DNA from: Clostridium punense
Lineage (GTDB): Bacteria; Bacillota; Clostridia; Clostridiales; Clostridiaceae
Direction of reading: 5' to 3'
Assembly: GCF_017874425.1 (NCBI RefSeq)
Contig: NZ_JAGGLL010000002.1
Span: 124,001 to 188,000 of the forward strand
Length of the DNA: 64,000 nucleotides
Below are positions 9,125-18,799 of this stretch, one piece after another. Each line of letters begins with the position of its first letter. Positions within the stretch are counted from its first letter, which is position 1. The notes under the pieces are model-generated. The model had not been told where the DNA came from, did no database searches, and was given only the letters and a program-made list of their open reading frames with translations. Made by a program: the position numbers and the translations under genes.

Positions 9125-9748
9125 TTAATATAATATACTAGCTCTTACAATATCAGTTCCTTGCTCTACTGATGAAATAAGCTTTATATCTACTGAGGCT
9201 AAATTATTTTCAAGATTAATAAAAAGAAAATCCCCTTCATTTAGCTCAATTTCTCTTGCATCAATATTGACTAAGGCATTCCCCTTAACGCAGTAAAAAG
9301 CCTCTGTTAATTTTTTAGCCTCATTGTTACTTCCAGAAAGCTCTTCTTTGATTTCAAAAACCCGATATTTTCTAAGTTTTATAACATTTATGTTGCCCTC
9401 ACACCCACTAGCCATCATTAAATTAAAATCCTTCACCTTACCAGTGCTATTCGTTATCCATTCTCCACTGAAGCTGTCTTGTTCAAAGGGTTTTAAATGG
9501 ACAGTGTGCTTCCCTTTATGTTCTAAAGTCAGTTCTCCATCCAATACCATTATAAGTCTCCAAATTCCTTTTAGGGAAGTAAACGTAGACTTTTCGTCAT
9601 TAACCACTGCTGAACTTAATCTCCACTTAAAGTTACGCTGACTATAAATAGCGTCCTTAGGGTAAATAGCTAATTCTGTAGTAGTTCCACCTGACCAAGT
9701 TGTTGTTGTTTGTTCTTCTTTTCTAATTAACTCAATTGAATAACACAA
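9125..9748 (-). CDS. HutD/Ves family cupin protein
   Basis: The TTG at 9748 is the probable start; GGGGGG lies 8 bases before it. The protein has 207 residues, as usual for the family. Visible markers are the N-terminal T-T-T-x-W-S-G-G-T-T-T-E-L, then W-R-L-S-x-A and the second cupin region with D-F-N-L-M. The fold is a bicupin. HutD is linked with histidine use in proteobacteria and Ves with cold growth in E. coli, but the biochemical function is unsettled. No histidine genes are nearby. Confidence 0.8.
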   Translation of the reverse strand: MCYSIELIRKEEQTTTTWSGGTTTELAIYPKDAIYSQRNFKWRLSSAVVNDEKSTFTSLKGIWRLIMVLDGELTLEHKGKHTVHLKPFEQDSFSGEWITNSTGKVKDFNLMMASGCEGNINVIKLRKYRVFEIKEELSGSNNEAKKLTEAFYCVKGNALVNIDAREIELNEGDFLFINLENNLASVDIKLISSVEQGTDIVRASILY

Positions 9749-9862
9749 TATAATTCCCCCCTAATAGTTTAAAATTCCCTCAAAAATTAAAGCTGTCCCC
9801 CGTTTCCATAAAAGCATCCTTTCATGCACTAAACTCCTCTGTGTGAGCTAGTATTCATTGAA

Positions 9863-10291
9863 CTACTTAATCAACTTTTGTCTGGCTTTTTTATATCTTT
9901 TTATTCTTTCATAATCTTTTTCTGTAGGATTTGGTATTCGGCTTAAATCCATATTGTCCTCCAAGTCAGCAAGTTTTACTCTTTTCCCAATTGAATTTAA
10001 TGCCACTCTTACTATAAATTCCTCGTAGGTTTCATCTTCTTTCTTTGTTACACTTTCTAAAGCTTCAAGTATTTCAGTTTCGCCCTCAAATCCATTTGCT
10101 ATTAAGTAGTCATAAGTAATATTTGAATCTTCAATTATATCATGAAGTACACCTACGATTCTATCTTTTTCATCACTTAGTGAAAACATTACCCTCAAAG
10201 GATGTAACACATAAGGCTGTCCTGCTTTATCTAATTGCCCACTATGGGCCTCCACTGCTATTTTTATTGCGACTTCCAATAAGTTCTTCAC
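9863..10291 (-). CDS. Small HD-domain phosphohydrolase, SpoT/MESH1-like
   Basis: The start is GTG at 10291 with GGAGGG 7 bases upstream. Residues 10-70 hold the HD signature in the RelA/SpoT hydrolase form: A-H-x-G-Q-x-D-K-A-G-Q-P-Y-x-x-H-P, then V-L-H-D-I-I-E-D. The histidine, HD pair and E-D pair bind Mn2+ in (p)ppGpp 3'-pyrophosphohydrolases. At 142 residues it has only the hydrolase domain, without synthetase, TGS or ACT domains. A role in degrading (p)ppGpp or a related nucleotide is inferred. Confidence 0.82.
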   Translation of the reverse strand: MKNLLEVAIKIAVEAHSGQLDKAGQPYVLHPLRVMFSLSDEKDRIVGVLHDIIEDSNITYDYLIANGFEGETEILEALESVTKKEDETYEEFIVRVALNSIGKRVKLADLEDNMDLSRIPNPTEKDYERIKRYKKARQKLIK

Positions 10292-10436
10292 CTTATCCCT
10301 CCATATCTATGTGCCATACTTTCAACACCTACATTGTGCTAAACTATGAGCAACCTTTTGTTCATTAGTTTAAACTGATTATACTAACTATTTATCAATG
10401 AATTAGCTAAACTTTCGTCAGTTTTATATGAACAAG

Positions 10437-11552
10437 CTAAAAATCCCACCATGAAGAATCAACACTTTGAATCTCTGAACCTAAAGGAACAGTTTCACCA
10501 ATTTTAGGTACTACTAGGTTAACTCCAGTTTTCTCTGCTTCTTTTATTCCTCGTTTTACAGGTTCTTTCCAACCATGATTTGCAAGGGTAAAGGCTCCCC
10601 AGTGCATAAGCATCATATTTTTCCCCTTTACATCTAAGTTCCCTTGAACAGCTTGTTCTGGTGTCATATGAGAATTTGCCCAACGCTTATCATACTGAGC
10701 ACCTTCAATCAAGGTCATATCAAAAGGCCCATATTTATTTCCAATTTCCTTAAAATGAGGTCCATAACCTCCATCCCCACTGTAATATAATCGAGTATTT
10801 TTCCCAAGAATTACCCAGCCACCCCATAGAGTGCTATTTCGATTTAAAAGTCCCCTTCCTGAAAAGTGTCTAGATGGTGTCAAGGCAAAGTTTAAACCTT
10901 CATAGGATTTTTCATCCCACCAATTACATTCTGTAATTTTCTCCTTTGGAACCCCCCAGGAAACTAAATGAGCACCCACTCCTAGTGGAACAAGAAAATG
11001 TGCTACCTTGTTCTTTAACTTAAGGATAGATTCATAGTCTAAGTGATCATAATGATCATGAGAAATAACAACTGCGTCTATATTTGGCAGCTTCTCAATA
11101 ATTTTCATCATATCTTCACTATATTTATATCTTTTTACCCCTACAAATGAAACTGGTGAGGCTATGGGTCCAAGCATCGGATCTAATAATATCTTTTTAT
11201 CATCAATGTTAACTAGAAATGTAGAGTGACCAAGCCAAGTGAAACTATCCTTATTACTATTAATTTTATTCCAGTCAATGTGTTCAATTGGAATTTCAAC
11301 ACTTGGGCTAATATCTTTAGGTTTTTCTTTAGAGCTCTTAGGTTCTTCAGAACCATTTGATGAACTTGTCAGTAACTTTGTAGGCAGAGAATTAATAAAC
11401 TTGCCCTCAGCATAATTGTCCAAATTTTTATAAGTTTCCTTTTCCTCTTTAGTTGGACTTCCTCCAAAGGCTGGGTTCAAGTTTAAAAACAACACAACAG
11501 CTACAATTAGTAGAAGTAAAATAATTAATAAATATATAATCACCTTTTTCAT
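10437..11552 (-). CDS. Membrane-anchored MBL-fold metallo-hydrolase (RomA/NAPE-PLD-like)
   Basis: The 371-residue protein begins with a membrane anchor (about residues 4-26). A linker follows, then a metallo-beta-lactamase fold with G-H-S-T-F-L-V, the metal-binding H-D-H-Y-D-H-L-D, an S-G-D-G-G-Y block and a late M-H-W-G-A-F. The order and the W-x-E/G-S and H-M-T-P-E-Q-A motifs match the UlaG/RomA/NAPE-PLD branch, which hydrolyses phosphodiesters. The catalytic part faces outward if the anchor is a signal anchor. The substrate is not known. Confidence 0.85.
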   Translation of the reverse strand: MKKVIIYLLIILLLLIVAVVLFLNLNPAFGGSPTKEEKETYKNLDNYAEGKFINSLPTKLLTSSSNGSEEPKSSKEKPKDISPSVEIPIEHIDWNKINSNKDSFTWLGHSTFLVNIDDKKILLDPMLGPIASPVSFVGVKRYKYSEDMMKIIEKLPNIDAVVISHDHYDHLDYESILKLKNKVAHFLVPLGVGAHLVSWGVPKEKITECNWWDEKSYEGLNFALTPSRHFSGRGLLNRNSTLWGGWVILGKNTRLYYSGDGGYGPHFKEIGNKYGPFDMTLIEGAQYDKRWANSHMTPEQAVQGNLDVKGKNMMLMHWGAFTLANHGWKEPVKRGIKEAEKTGVNLVVPKIGETVPLGSEIQSVDSSWWDF

Positions 11553-11751
11553 TTTTCCTCCCTGTTGTTATACCAAATTTTAGCCATTTCACTAATAATG
11601 AATTAATCCTTCCTTGCTTTTTAAATTATCATATACCTTTAAAGGTGTGTTTTCAATATTAAGCTCATGTTTATTTTTATAGGAGAACCCCTATTATCCT
11701 TAATTTTAGTTTTATAGGAAGTATAGCTATATAAAAGTATAATTATATTAA

Positions 11752-11786
11752 TAAATGGTGTAACATCTTCTATGCTACACCATTTA
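11752..11786 (-). terminator. Hairpin after the DUF4153 gene
   Basis: Inverted repeat of TAAATGGTGTA with TACACCATTTA a few bases after the stop at 11793; the following T-content is modest. Confidence 0.6.
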
Positions 11787-11792
11787 TCTCTC

Positions 11793-13544
11793 TTACTTTA
11801 TTTTTATCAAGATATTGTATTCTAAACCTTTTGAATCTACTTTACCAGAAAATTTATCTATTCTTCCAGACACATTATAAAATTGAATTTTAACTTTTAG
11901 CCTAGTATTTTCATCAGTGAAGGACATCTCTTCTACAGATAATCCGCTTTCTCTTTGCTTTGTTCCATACTTCTCTAAAAGAACATTCACATAGTCTGTT
12001 AAGTCCTTTGAATATGCTTCCTTGCCCTCCATAAAAATCTTAACTATTCCTGTTTCATAATCATACTGAATAGCCAATGGACCGTCTTTAGAGTCATCAA
12101 CCTTTACATTTCTAGTATCAAAAAGGTAGTCATAACCTTTTATATCTAGAGGTTCCCCTGAGCCCCAAGTGTTAAAATTGAAATACTCATCATTATAATG
12201 GTCATATTCCTCACTTAATTTAAAACCAAAAACATCTTCTACATTATTTAGTTTAAAGGCCTCTGGTAAATGTTTAATATCCTTCAAGCTATGGTTTAAG
12301 TGAAAATATCTAAGTATGCTACTTAATTCTTTTTTATCCTCCTGAGAAATTTTGGAGGAAGCTTTAATCAGTTGATTTTCCTTTAACATATCATTCCTAA
12401 TAAGAATTTCTTCAAATCTCTTATTTTGACTATACTTAGAAATGGAATAGCTACTTATAGGCCCCATGATAGAAATAAAGGCTATTATAGCTAATGATAT
12501 AGGTAAAATTATATTTCTCAATTTTTTAGCAAATGAGAAATATATCATTACTAAGAATACCCATATACCAAGGATTACAACATAATATCTATTTTCAGTT
12601 ACTCCATAAGCATTAATCCTAATTCCCATAGAAATAAACATCATAACTATAAGTGGGATAATTACTTTAGGAAATACCTGCATAAATCTCTTTGCCCAAC
12701 TATTTTTAGCCAATAAGGTGGTAATGAAGAATAAAACTGAAACACTTATAACCGAATACCAAAGCACTAAGTGAGAAACTAGTCCTTGTGGCCACTGAGT
12801 TGTAATAATTATTTTCCCAAAATATATATAAAGAATTATTGTATACACTGAAATAAGAGGCATTACAATATATAGTATTAAAACTCTAAAAAGTTTTGGA
12901 TAATGCTCTAGTCCTAGTTTTTCATTCTTTACTGGAACTCCTGCTAAAAAGAAGGAAGGTGCAAAAACTCCCACTACAGTAAACCAAAAATAAAGATAAA
13001 TTTCTCCTCTAACATTAACACCTAATAACTCATCAATAGTAAATAAGATGGCTACCAGTCCAAGAAATAAAACCATTGAATAAACAACTGTGATAAAGAA
13101 TCTAGTTAAAATTCTTATAACATATAATTCAAAACTATCATTGTTTGAAAGATATGGTATAAATATAAAAGTTAAATATAATATTAGATTTATGCCAATA
13201 TATCTTGTAACAGAGACCATGTGTAAATCTGGAAGGAAAATATAATAATACAGTGCAAGTATTATTCCTCCAACTACAAAAGCTGTATACAGCAATGACT
13301 TTTTATAAGTTTCTTTTCTCTCAAAGAATACTTTTATTGAAAGAGAAAGTGGTATTCCAAGGGCATAAATCATAATAACTCTGCTGAGGGTTTCCCTAAA
13401 GCTTTCGCTTGATTTCGGCACCACCTCTGTGAAATAAATCATTAAAATAACACAAATGGTTGAGAGTCCTATGGTTAAAGGAAATCTTTTTAAACTATCT
13501 TTAAGTCCTCTGAAAATCCCGAAAAATGTTTCTTTTATTTTCAT
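11793..13544 (-). CDS. DUF4153-family polytopic membrane protein
   Basis: The protein has 583 residues. The first 360 are very hydrophobic with about eleven predicted membrane segments, and the last 200 form a soluble, charged domain. The start L-K-D-S-L-K-R-F-P-L-T and the run of helices with an R-x-N-A-Y-G-V-T-E-N-R-Y motif near residue 310 match DUF4153 proteins of Firmicutes. GGGAGG lies 8 bases before the ATG. The function is unknown. It stands alone in its transcription unit. Confidence 0.8.
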   Translation of the reverse strand: MKIKETFFGIFRGLKDSLKRFPLTIGLSTICVILMIYFTEVVPKSSESFRETLSRVIMIYALGIPLSLSIKVFFERKETYKKSLLYTAFVVGGIILALYYYIFLPDLHMVSVTRYIGINLILYLTFIFIPYLSNNDSFELYVIRILTRFFITVVYSMVLFLGLVAILFTIDELLGVNVRGEIYLYFWFTVVGVFAPSFFLAGVPVKNEKLGLEHYPKLFRVLILYIVMPLISVYTIILYIYFGKIIITTQWPQGLVSHLVLWYSVISVSVLFFITTLLAKNSWAKRFMQVFPKVIIPLIVMMFISMGIRINAYGVTENRYYVVILGIWVFLVMIYFSFAKKLRNIILPISLAIIAFISIMGPISSYSISKYSQNKRFEEILIRNDMLKENQLIKASSKISQEDKKELSSILRYFHLNHSLKDIKHLPEAFKLNNVEDVFGFKLSEEYDHYNDEYFNFNTWGSGEPLDIKGYDYLFDTRNVKVDDSKDGPLAIQYDYETGIVKIFMEGKEAYSKDLTDYVNVLLEKYGTKQRESGLSVEEMSFTDENTRLKVKIQFYNVSGRIDKFSGKVDSKGLEYNILIKIK

Positions 13545-13809
13545 GGTTTTCCCTCCCTTTTAATTGAATATTCTTACAAATTATTGTAGCATACATTTGC
13601 AAAGATTTCCTCTACAGTGAATATTATATTTATATTATCTCCCCAATACTATCTATATATAGGGCTTACTTTAGTATCTATCCTTATTTTCACGGGTTGT
13701 CTTGTGTGGTATTTTATGTTAAATGCTATAAGTTTATACTGTGCTAAATTGGAAAACATAATGATATAATATGATTATTACTAAAAATAAATATAGGATG
13801 GTGAATTAA

Positions 13810-13977
13810 ATGGATTTTATGGACTTAGCTAAAAAGCGTTATTCGGTTAGAAAGTATAAGTCTGACCCAGTGGAAAAAGAAAAGTTAATGAAAAATAAAA
13901 AAATGGCTTCCACTTTTAATGGTAAGCCATTTTTCTATTTATTATATGATTATCTCACCAAAACTAGTTACTACTAA
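13810..13977 (+). pseudogene. Truncated nitroreductase (first ~28 codons) fused to unrelated tail
   Basis: The ATG at 13810 opens a 55-codon frame starting M-D-F-M-D-L-A-K-K-R-Y-S-V-R-K-Y-K, the N-terminal FMN-binding signature of nitroreductases. After about residue 28 the match stops. The next codons come from the hairpin at 13898-13934 and the frame ends at 13977. A complete nitroreductase has 170-220 residues, so at least 85% is missing. The break lies beside hsdR and probably marks one edge of the restriction-modification island. Confidence 0.75.
13898..13934 (-). terminator. Terminator downstream of hsdR
   Basis: AAAAATGGCTT pairs with AAGCCATTTTT and is followed on the minus strand by a long T-rich run. 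It lies about 90 bases past the hsdR stop, inside the nitroreductase remnant. Confidence 0.75.
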
Positions 13978-14024
13978 TAATTCATACATGAAACCCTGTA
14001 TTATTTAAGTATCCGCTCTTGAGA

Positions 14025-17000
14025 TTATCCAACTTCCTCAGCATTCTTCTTTATCTCTCCAATAACCCCCATTATTTTTCTAGCATCCTCCATGTTTTCT
14101 CTAAACAATTCAATGATACTTCCTACACTTCTAAAGGGGTCTTCTTGAAGAACCTTGTTGTCATCAATTAATCCATTTGTAACTACATAGTCTACAATTA
14201 GCTTAATAAAATGTATTTGTTTTGTGTTTAGAGTTTCTTTATTTAAAAACTCTGAAAAGGCTTCATTAGCAGCAATTCTATCAAGTCCAACTATTTTTCT
14301 AACCAGCATGTTAACAGGCATATCTCCAAACTCTTTTTCATAGTCTGCATGGGTTCCAAGTTCTTTCCACATCAGCTCTTCCAAAGTTTTTAAGTCCTGC
14401 TTTGAAAGCTTTTTATTGTTTCTAAGCTTAAAAATAGCTAGCTCATCTTTATGTTCCTTTAAGTAGAACTCAACTTTCTTTCTGTAATTTTTAAGGTCAT
14501 TAACGTTGTAGAAAGCTCCACCTCTATCTTCTCGAAGAATTAAATCCTCAAAATTAGTTGTGTATATTTTCTGAGTTTCCTTCTGAAGATATTTTAGCAG
14601 CTCTCTTAGTGCTTCCCTTACAGCATCTAGTTCAAAAATGTCCGCAGACTCCCAGAATTCCTCTGTTTTAACCTTTTCTATGGTATATTTTTTAGCTTGA
14701 ATTTCTGGTATTGTTCCTAGTTTAGAAAGTTCTTCAGCCGTCTGAATAACAGTTTTTATGGGCTTTGTTGCATTGGCATTTTGAAGCTTTGCAAGCTGTA
14801 TAGTATACATAGTTATATCAAAGCGTTTAGCATACTCATCTTCATTTAAAGGCATAATAAGGGATGAGATATGCTCTTTGATTTCATTAGCATCTAAAGC
14901 TCCTAGTGCTGTCCATTTGCTTTCTTCTCTATATTTAAGTGCAAATTTAAGTGCCATTCTTACTCTAAAGTTATCTTCATTAAGTGCTTTTATAGCTAAA
15001 ACTGCTTCTTCAACTAAAGCATTTCGATAAACCTTATATTCCTCTTCTTCATACTTAAGGTCTTGAAGTTCTCTTATTATATCTAATTTTAAGTTGAAAA
15101 TCTTCTCTGTTAGACTCTTTCCAATGGCCCCATCAAAGCCTTTAGGATTCACTCTAAAGAAATCAAAATTGTTGCAGAAGTCAAAAACTAAAAACTTCTC
15201 CTTATCCAGTCCTATTCCTAAAAGGTCAGGACAAAGCCTTGTACCCCTACCTATCATTTGCCAAAACTTAGATTTAGAGCGTACCTTTTTAAAGAAAACA
15301 AGGTTTAAAATTTCAGGTATATCTATCCCTGTATCTAGCATATCCACTGACACTGCAATTTGAGGCAGCTTCTTTTTATCTGAGAAATCATCTATTAAGC
15401 TGTCTACATAATTAATGGAGTAATCTATTTCCTTACAGAAATCACTACCAAGCTGTGGGTATAATTTATTGAATCTGTCTACAATTGCCTTTGCATGTTT
15501 ATTACTCTTTGCAAAGATTATTGTTTTACCTAGTTTCTCTCCACCTTCAATTCTAATTCCATTTTCCATTAGCTTGTTTAAAACTAAATCAATAGTATTA
15601 TCATTAAACAACCATTCATTAATGGCAGAGCTTGAAATTTCATCACCTATACTTTCATCATCATCAAAGGTGTCCTCATAAGCTTCCTTATCCTCTTCTG
15701 ATAAATCATCATATCTAATGCCATCCTTCATAAGCTTGGACTCATATTCTAAAGTCTCATAACTTACAAGGAACCCATCCTCTACTGCTTTTTCCAGCTC
15801 ATAAGCATAGGTGGGTGCACCGCTTTCTAAATCAAAAATACTATAAGTATTCTTATCAAGCTCGTCCTTTGGAGTTGCAGTAAGTCCAAGAAGATAAGCA
15901 TCAAAATAATCAAATATTGCCTTGAACTTTTTATATATACTTCTGTGAGACTCGTCCACAATTATTAAATCAAAATGTCCTGGAGTAAATAATCTTTTTC
16001 CATCTTTAGATTTTGTATCATCAATAGCATTCATCATAGTAGGATAAGTTGAAAATATCATTCTTGCTTCTTCTGGATTATCTCTATTGTCTAATAAATT
16101 ACATAGTGCTAAGTCTGGTAAAAGCTTTGAAAAGTTATTCTTAGCTTGTTTAACTAATGCTTTCCTATCTGCAAGAAATAATATATTTTTAACCCAATTA
16201 TGTCTTGCCAGCACATCCACTATAGAAATAGCTGTTCTAGTTTTCCCTGTACCTGTAGCCTTAACTAAGAGCATTTTCCTTAGCTTTTTTTCTAAAGCTT
16301 CACACACTGAAATAATAGCTTCCTTTTGATAATATCTATTAGAAATGCTATCCTTTATTTGTAAATCCCTAAGAGCCTTTCTGCCACTTCTTCTATCAAC
16401 TAATAGCTGAAGTTCTTCCTTTTTAAAGAACCCATAAACCCTTCTTTCAGAATAACCATTAAAATCATCCCATAAATAAGTTTCAAAGCCATTAGTAAAG
16501 AAAATTACTGGTCTTTGATTAAATTGCTTTTCTAAACAATCTGCATAAAGCTTTGCCTGCTGCTGACCCACCTTTGGATCTTTGCTGCTTCTTTTAGCCT
16601 CCACTACAGCTAGTGGTTTTCCGTTTGCTCCATATAGCACATAATCCACATAGCCAACTCCTGCATTATTAGGCATTCCCGTTACTTTTACTTCTTCTAA
16701 AACATCCCGACCAAAATCCCAACCTGCTAGCTTGATCTCTACATCAATATATCTCTTTCTAGTTTCAAACTCACTAGCTTCATCTATGTCAAAGTCATAA
16801 CTTTCCGTATTGGTTTTTCTCTTTTCTGTAAGTTCACGCCTTAGCTCTTCATTTTGTTTTATGATTTCCTCAAGCTTTTTATCCTTAGAGCTTAACTTAT
16901 TATAAAGGTCTTTAAGCTCTTCAGGTCTCGTTCTCTTATCCTCCCCCTGAAGTAAAACCTCTTCATTAAATTCTCCAGCAGTAAACTCATCCGCATAACA

Positions 17001-17372
17001 ATAATCAATCCACGAAATAAATTGATAAAGATTATGTAGTGAAAGTATAGCCTCTTCTCTCTTAATGCTTGAATTTGTATGAACAGCTACATTTCCAAGA
17101 GACACAATATACTTAAGCATTCTTATAAGTTTTTCATCTACTAGCATAAGAAAAGTATTTTCATGAATAAGGCTTGATAAGTTATCTTGATAAGGCAGCC
17201 TTAAATCCTCATCAAAACTATAAAGCCATTTTACAGAAAGTTCTAGTGCCCTTCTTGTGAGTATTGCACAAGTAGCAGGGCTAACTAATATACTCTTTTC
17301 AGCTTCTAAGCAAGCTGCTGTAAAACTTTTAAAAACATCTTTATCTTTTAAAAAGCTAAAATTACTAACCAT
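14025..17372 (-). CDS. hsdR: Type I restriction endonuclease subunit R
   Basis: The 1115-residue protein has an N-terminal DUF4145-like domain (1-120), a short coiled coil (155-185) and the nuclease domain with G-Y-V-D-Y-V-L and V-V-E-A-K (about 235-260), the PD-(D/E)xK core. The superfamily 2 motor follows, with K-A-T-G-T-G-K-T (Walker A), V-D-E-S-H (motif II), L-T-A-T-P (motif III) and Q-M-I-G-R-G-T-R (motif VI), then a helical C-terminal region. HsdR cuts unmodified DNA after ATP-driven translocation together with HsdM2S. GGGG lies 6 bases before the ATG. It is separated from hsdM/hsdS by the nuclease, recombinase and membrane protein genes, an unusual order. All catalytic motifs look intact. 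Confidence 0.95.
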   Translation of the reverse strand: MVSNFSFLKDKDVFKSFTAACLEAEKSILVSPATCAILTRRALELSVKWLYSFDEDLRLPYQDNLSSLIHENTFLMLVDEKLIRMLKYIVSLGNVAVHTNSSIKREEAILSLHNLYQFISWIDYCYADEFTAGEFNEEVLLQGEDKRTRPEELKDLYNKLSSKDKKLEEIIKQNEELRRELTEKRKTNTESYDFDIDEASEFETRKRYIDVEIKLAGWDFGRDVLEEVKVTGMPNNAGVGYVDYVLYGANGKPLAVVEAKRSSKDPKVGQQQAKLYADCLEKQFNQRPVIFFTNGFETYLWDDFNGYSERRVYGFFKKEELQLLVDRRSGRKALRDLQIKDSISNRYYQKEAIISVCEALEKKLRKMLLVKATGTGKTRTAISIVDVLARHNWVKNILFLADRKALVKQAKNNFSKLLPDLALCNLLDNRDNPEEARMIFSTYPTMMNAIDDTKSKDGKRLFTPGHFDLIIVDESHRSIYKKFKAIFDYFDAYLLGLTATPKDELDKNTYSIFDLESGAPTYAYELEKAVEDGFLVSYETLEYESKLMKDGIRYDDLSEEDKEAYEDTFDDDESIGDEISSSAINEWLFNDNTIDLVLNKLMENGIRIEGGEKLGKTIIFAKSNKHAKAIVDRFNKLYPQLGSDFCKEIDYSINYVDSLIDDFSDKKKLPQIAVSVDMLDTGIDIPEILNLVFFKKVRSKSKFWQMIGRGTRLCPDLLGIGLDKEKFLVFDFCNNFDFFRVNPKGFDGAIGKSLTEKIFNLKLDIIRELQDLKYEEEEYKVYRNALVEEAVLAIKALNEDNFRVRMALKFALKYREESKWTALGALDANEIKEHISSLIMPLNEDEYAKRFDITMYTIQLAKLQNANATKPIKTVIQTAEELSKLGTIPEIQAKKYTIEKVKTEEFWESADIFELDAVREALRELLKYLQKETQKIYTTNFEDLILREDRGGAFYNVNDLKNYRKKVEFYLKEHKDELAIFKLRNNKKLSKQDLKTLEELMWKELGTHADYEKEFGDMPVNMLVRKIVGLDRIAANEAFSEFLNKETLNTKQIHFIKLIVDYVVTNGLIDDNKVLQEDPFRSVGSIIELFRENMEDARKIMGVIGEIKKNAEEVG

Positions 17373-17517
17373 CCCTTTTCCCCTTTTATATATCTTTTAA
17401 ACACACTATAATTAAACTTTTTTTCTTTCCTTTATAAACTTTAATAGTATAACTTTTATAAAAAATTATTCTATCTTAATTATATACTAATTCAAAGTTT
17501 CATTAAATAATCATATA

Positions 17518-17556
17518 AAAAATAATGGATACTATGTTTCTCCATAATATCCATTA
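17518..17556 (-). terminator. Terminator after the small membrane protein gene
   Basis: AATGGATA pairs with TATCCATT across a 17-base middle and is followed by TTTTTT on the minus strand, 25 bases after the stop codon at 17584. Confidence 0.65.
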
Positions 17557-17583
17557 ATCTTTTATATAGTTATCTCCGATTTA

Positions 17584-18021
17584 TTACTTACTATCTTTAC
17601 TTGGAGCCAAACTAAGCATGAATCCTGCAAATAATATTCCACCTAATATAACTAAACCAAAAACTTTTAAATAGTGTACTGCTCCCATAGCACCAAAACC
17701 ACCTATAACTATCAGTGTTAAAAACAATATAAGTGAAATAATTTTTTCAAACACACTATTTTGAGAAACTAATTCCTTAAAGGCTATTATTAAGCCACAA
17801 ACTGTTAATGCTAATGAAATTAATATGACAATAAATAATAAAAAGAATCTAAACTGTCCAACCTCAGTTATAAAGTTAAAGAATCCAAGCTCATCATATG
17901 TTTTGGCATAGTCTCTACCTTTATAGTTAATAAATAGGAAAAGTCCTGTTGATATTAACCCAAGTACCATAGCAACAATCTTTTTCGTAAACCCTTCTAA
18001 TTCATCAATAAAATCTAACAT
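17584..18021 (-). CDS. Hypothetical four-helix membrane protein in the RM island
   Basis: The 145-residue protein shows four membrane helices (about 13-33, 52-75, 85-108 and 118-138) with short loops. GGGGG lies 7 bases before the ATG. It sits between the hsdS cassette and hsdR and has its own terminator, so it may be a passenger. Small membrane proteins in defence islands sometimes act as effectors, but nothing in the sequence shows this. The family is not recognised. Confidence 0.65.
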   Translation of the reverse strand: MLDFIDELEGFTKKIVAMVLGLISTGLFLFINYKGRDYAKTYDELGFFNFITEVGQFRFFLLFIVILISLALTVCGLIIAFKELVSQNSVFEKIISLILFLTLIVIGGFGAMGAVHYLKVFGLVILGGILFAGFMLSLAPSKDSK

Positions 18022-18183
18022 AAATTCCCCCTAAAATTATATATACTAAAATATATTAACATTAGGAGAATTAAATAACTTTCCTATAAAAAATAGTACA
18101 ACCTTTTAATATTAAAGTAATTATACCTTTCGATAATCCTCTTTAAGAATTCTTTCAATTAGCTAACTCAAGATATCTTCTTA

Positions 18184-18750
18184 TTACTCTAACTTCCCTT
18201 GTATTTCAAATTTCAATTTATCGACTTGGTTAACGAAGTTGGCGAATTGCTTTTGGAGTTCTATTGGTGGAATAACTATTTCTATCTCTGATATACCAGT
18301 TTGATTTATTGTATATTGTCCAGCAGAAGTTTTTAATTTATCTTTCATTTGTAACTTCCCATATGGACTATTTAGTAAAGTGCTAACATAATCATTGTTT
18401 ACAACATTATTATCTAATCTTACCCTAATAATATGGTCATTATGATATACTTTTTCTCCTATATCCTCATAAGTAGCACATCTTCCTACGTAATCAGGAT
18501 TGCCATTTACTCTTGCAAATAAAAAATCCCCATCTTTGAGAAAATACCTTTTCTTTTCAGCTTCGGTTAATTTTATTCTATTAGGAGAATTATAATCAAT
18601 ATATCCATCTTGAAGTTCTACCAACCTTAGAACAATATTTCCATCTTTATCATTTCCTCTTCGAGCTAATCCATTGTTGGCTAATAAAATAATCTCTTTC
18701 AATTGTTTTTTGTCCCATTCCATAGGATTTCTAAAAGGATCCCCAAACAT
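18184..18750 (-). pseudogene. hsdS: hsdS' cassette: second target-recognition domain only
   Basis: The 188-codon frame encodes one type I specificity TRD, beginning at M-F-G-D-P in the central conserved region. It is identical, residue for residue, to residues about 190-370 of the complete HsdS at 21015-22205. It has no first TRD and no distal conserved helix; the frame ends abruptly with I-Q-G-K-L-E in place of the distal region. No ribosome site precedes the ATG. It is best read as a silent or donor cassette, though translation cannot be excluded. Confidence 0.8.
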
Positions 18751-18769
18751 CTCGATAAATTTCGATTTA
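18203..18769 (-). repeat. 567-bp direct repeat, copy A (hsdS' cassette)
   Basis: Compared line by line with 21094-21660 at an offset of 2891; I saw no mismatch. Identity stops abruptly at both ends. The end at 18769 lies next to TCGATAAATTTCGA, a short imperfect palindrome at the central conserved region. Confidence 0.92.
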
Positions 18770-18799
18770 GTTTACATATTATACCAATTTCTCATATTT

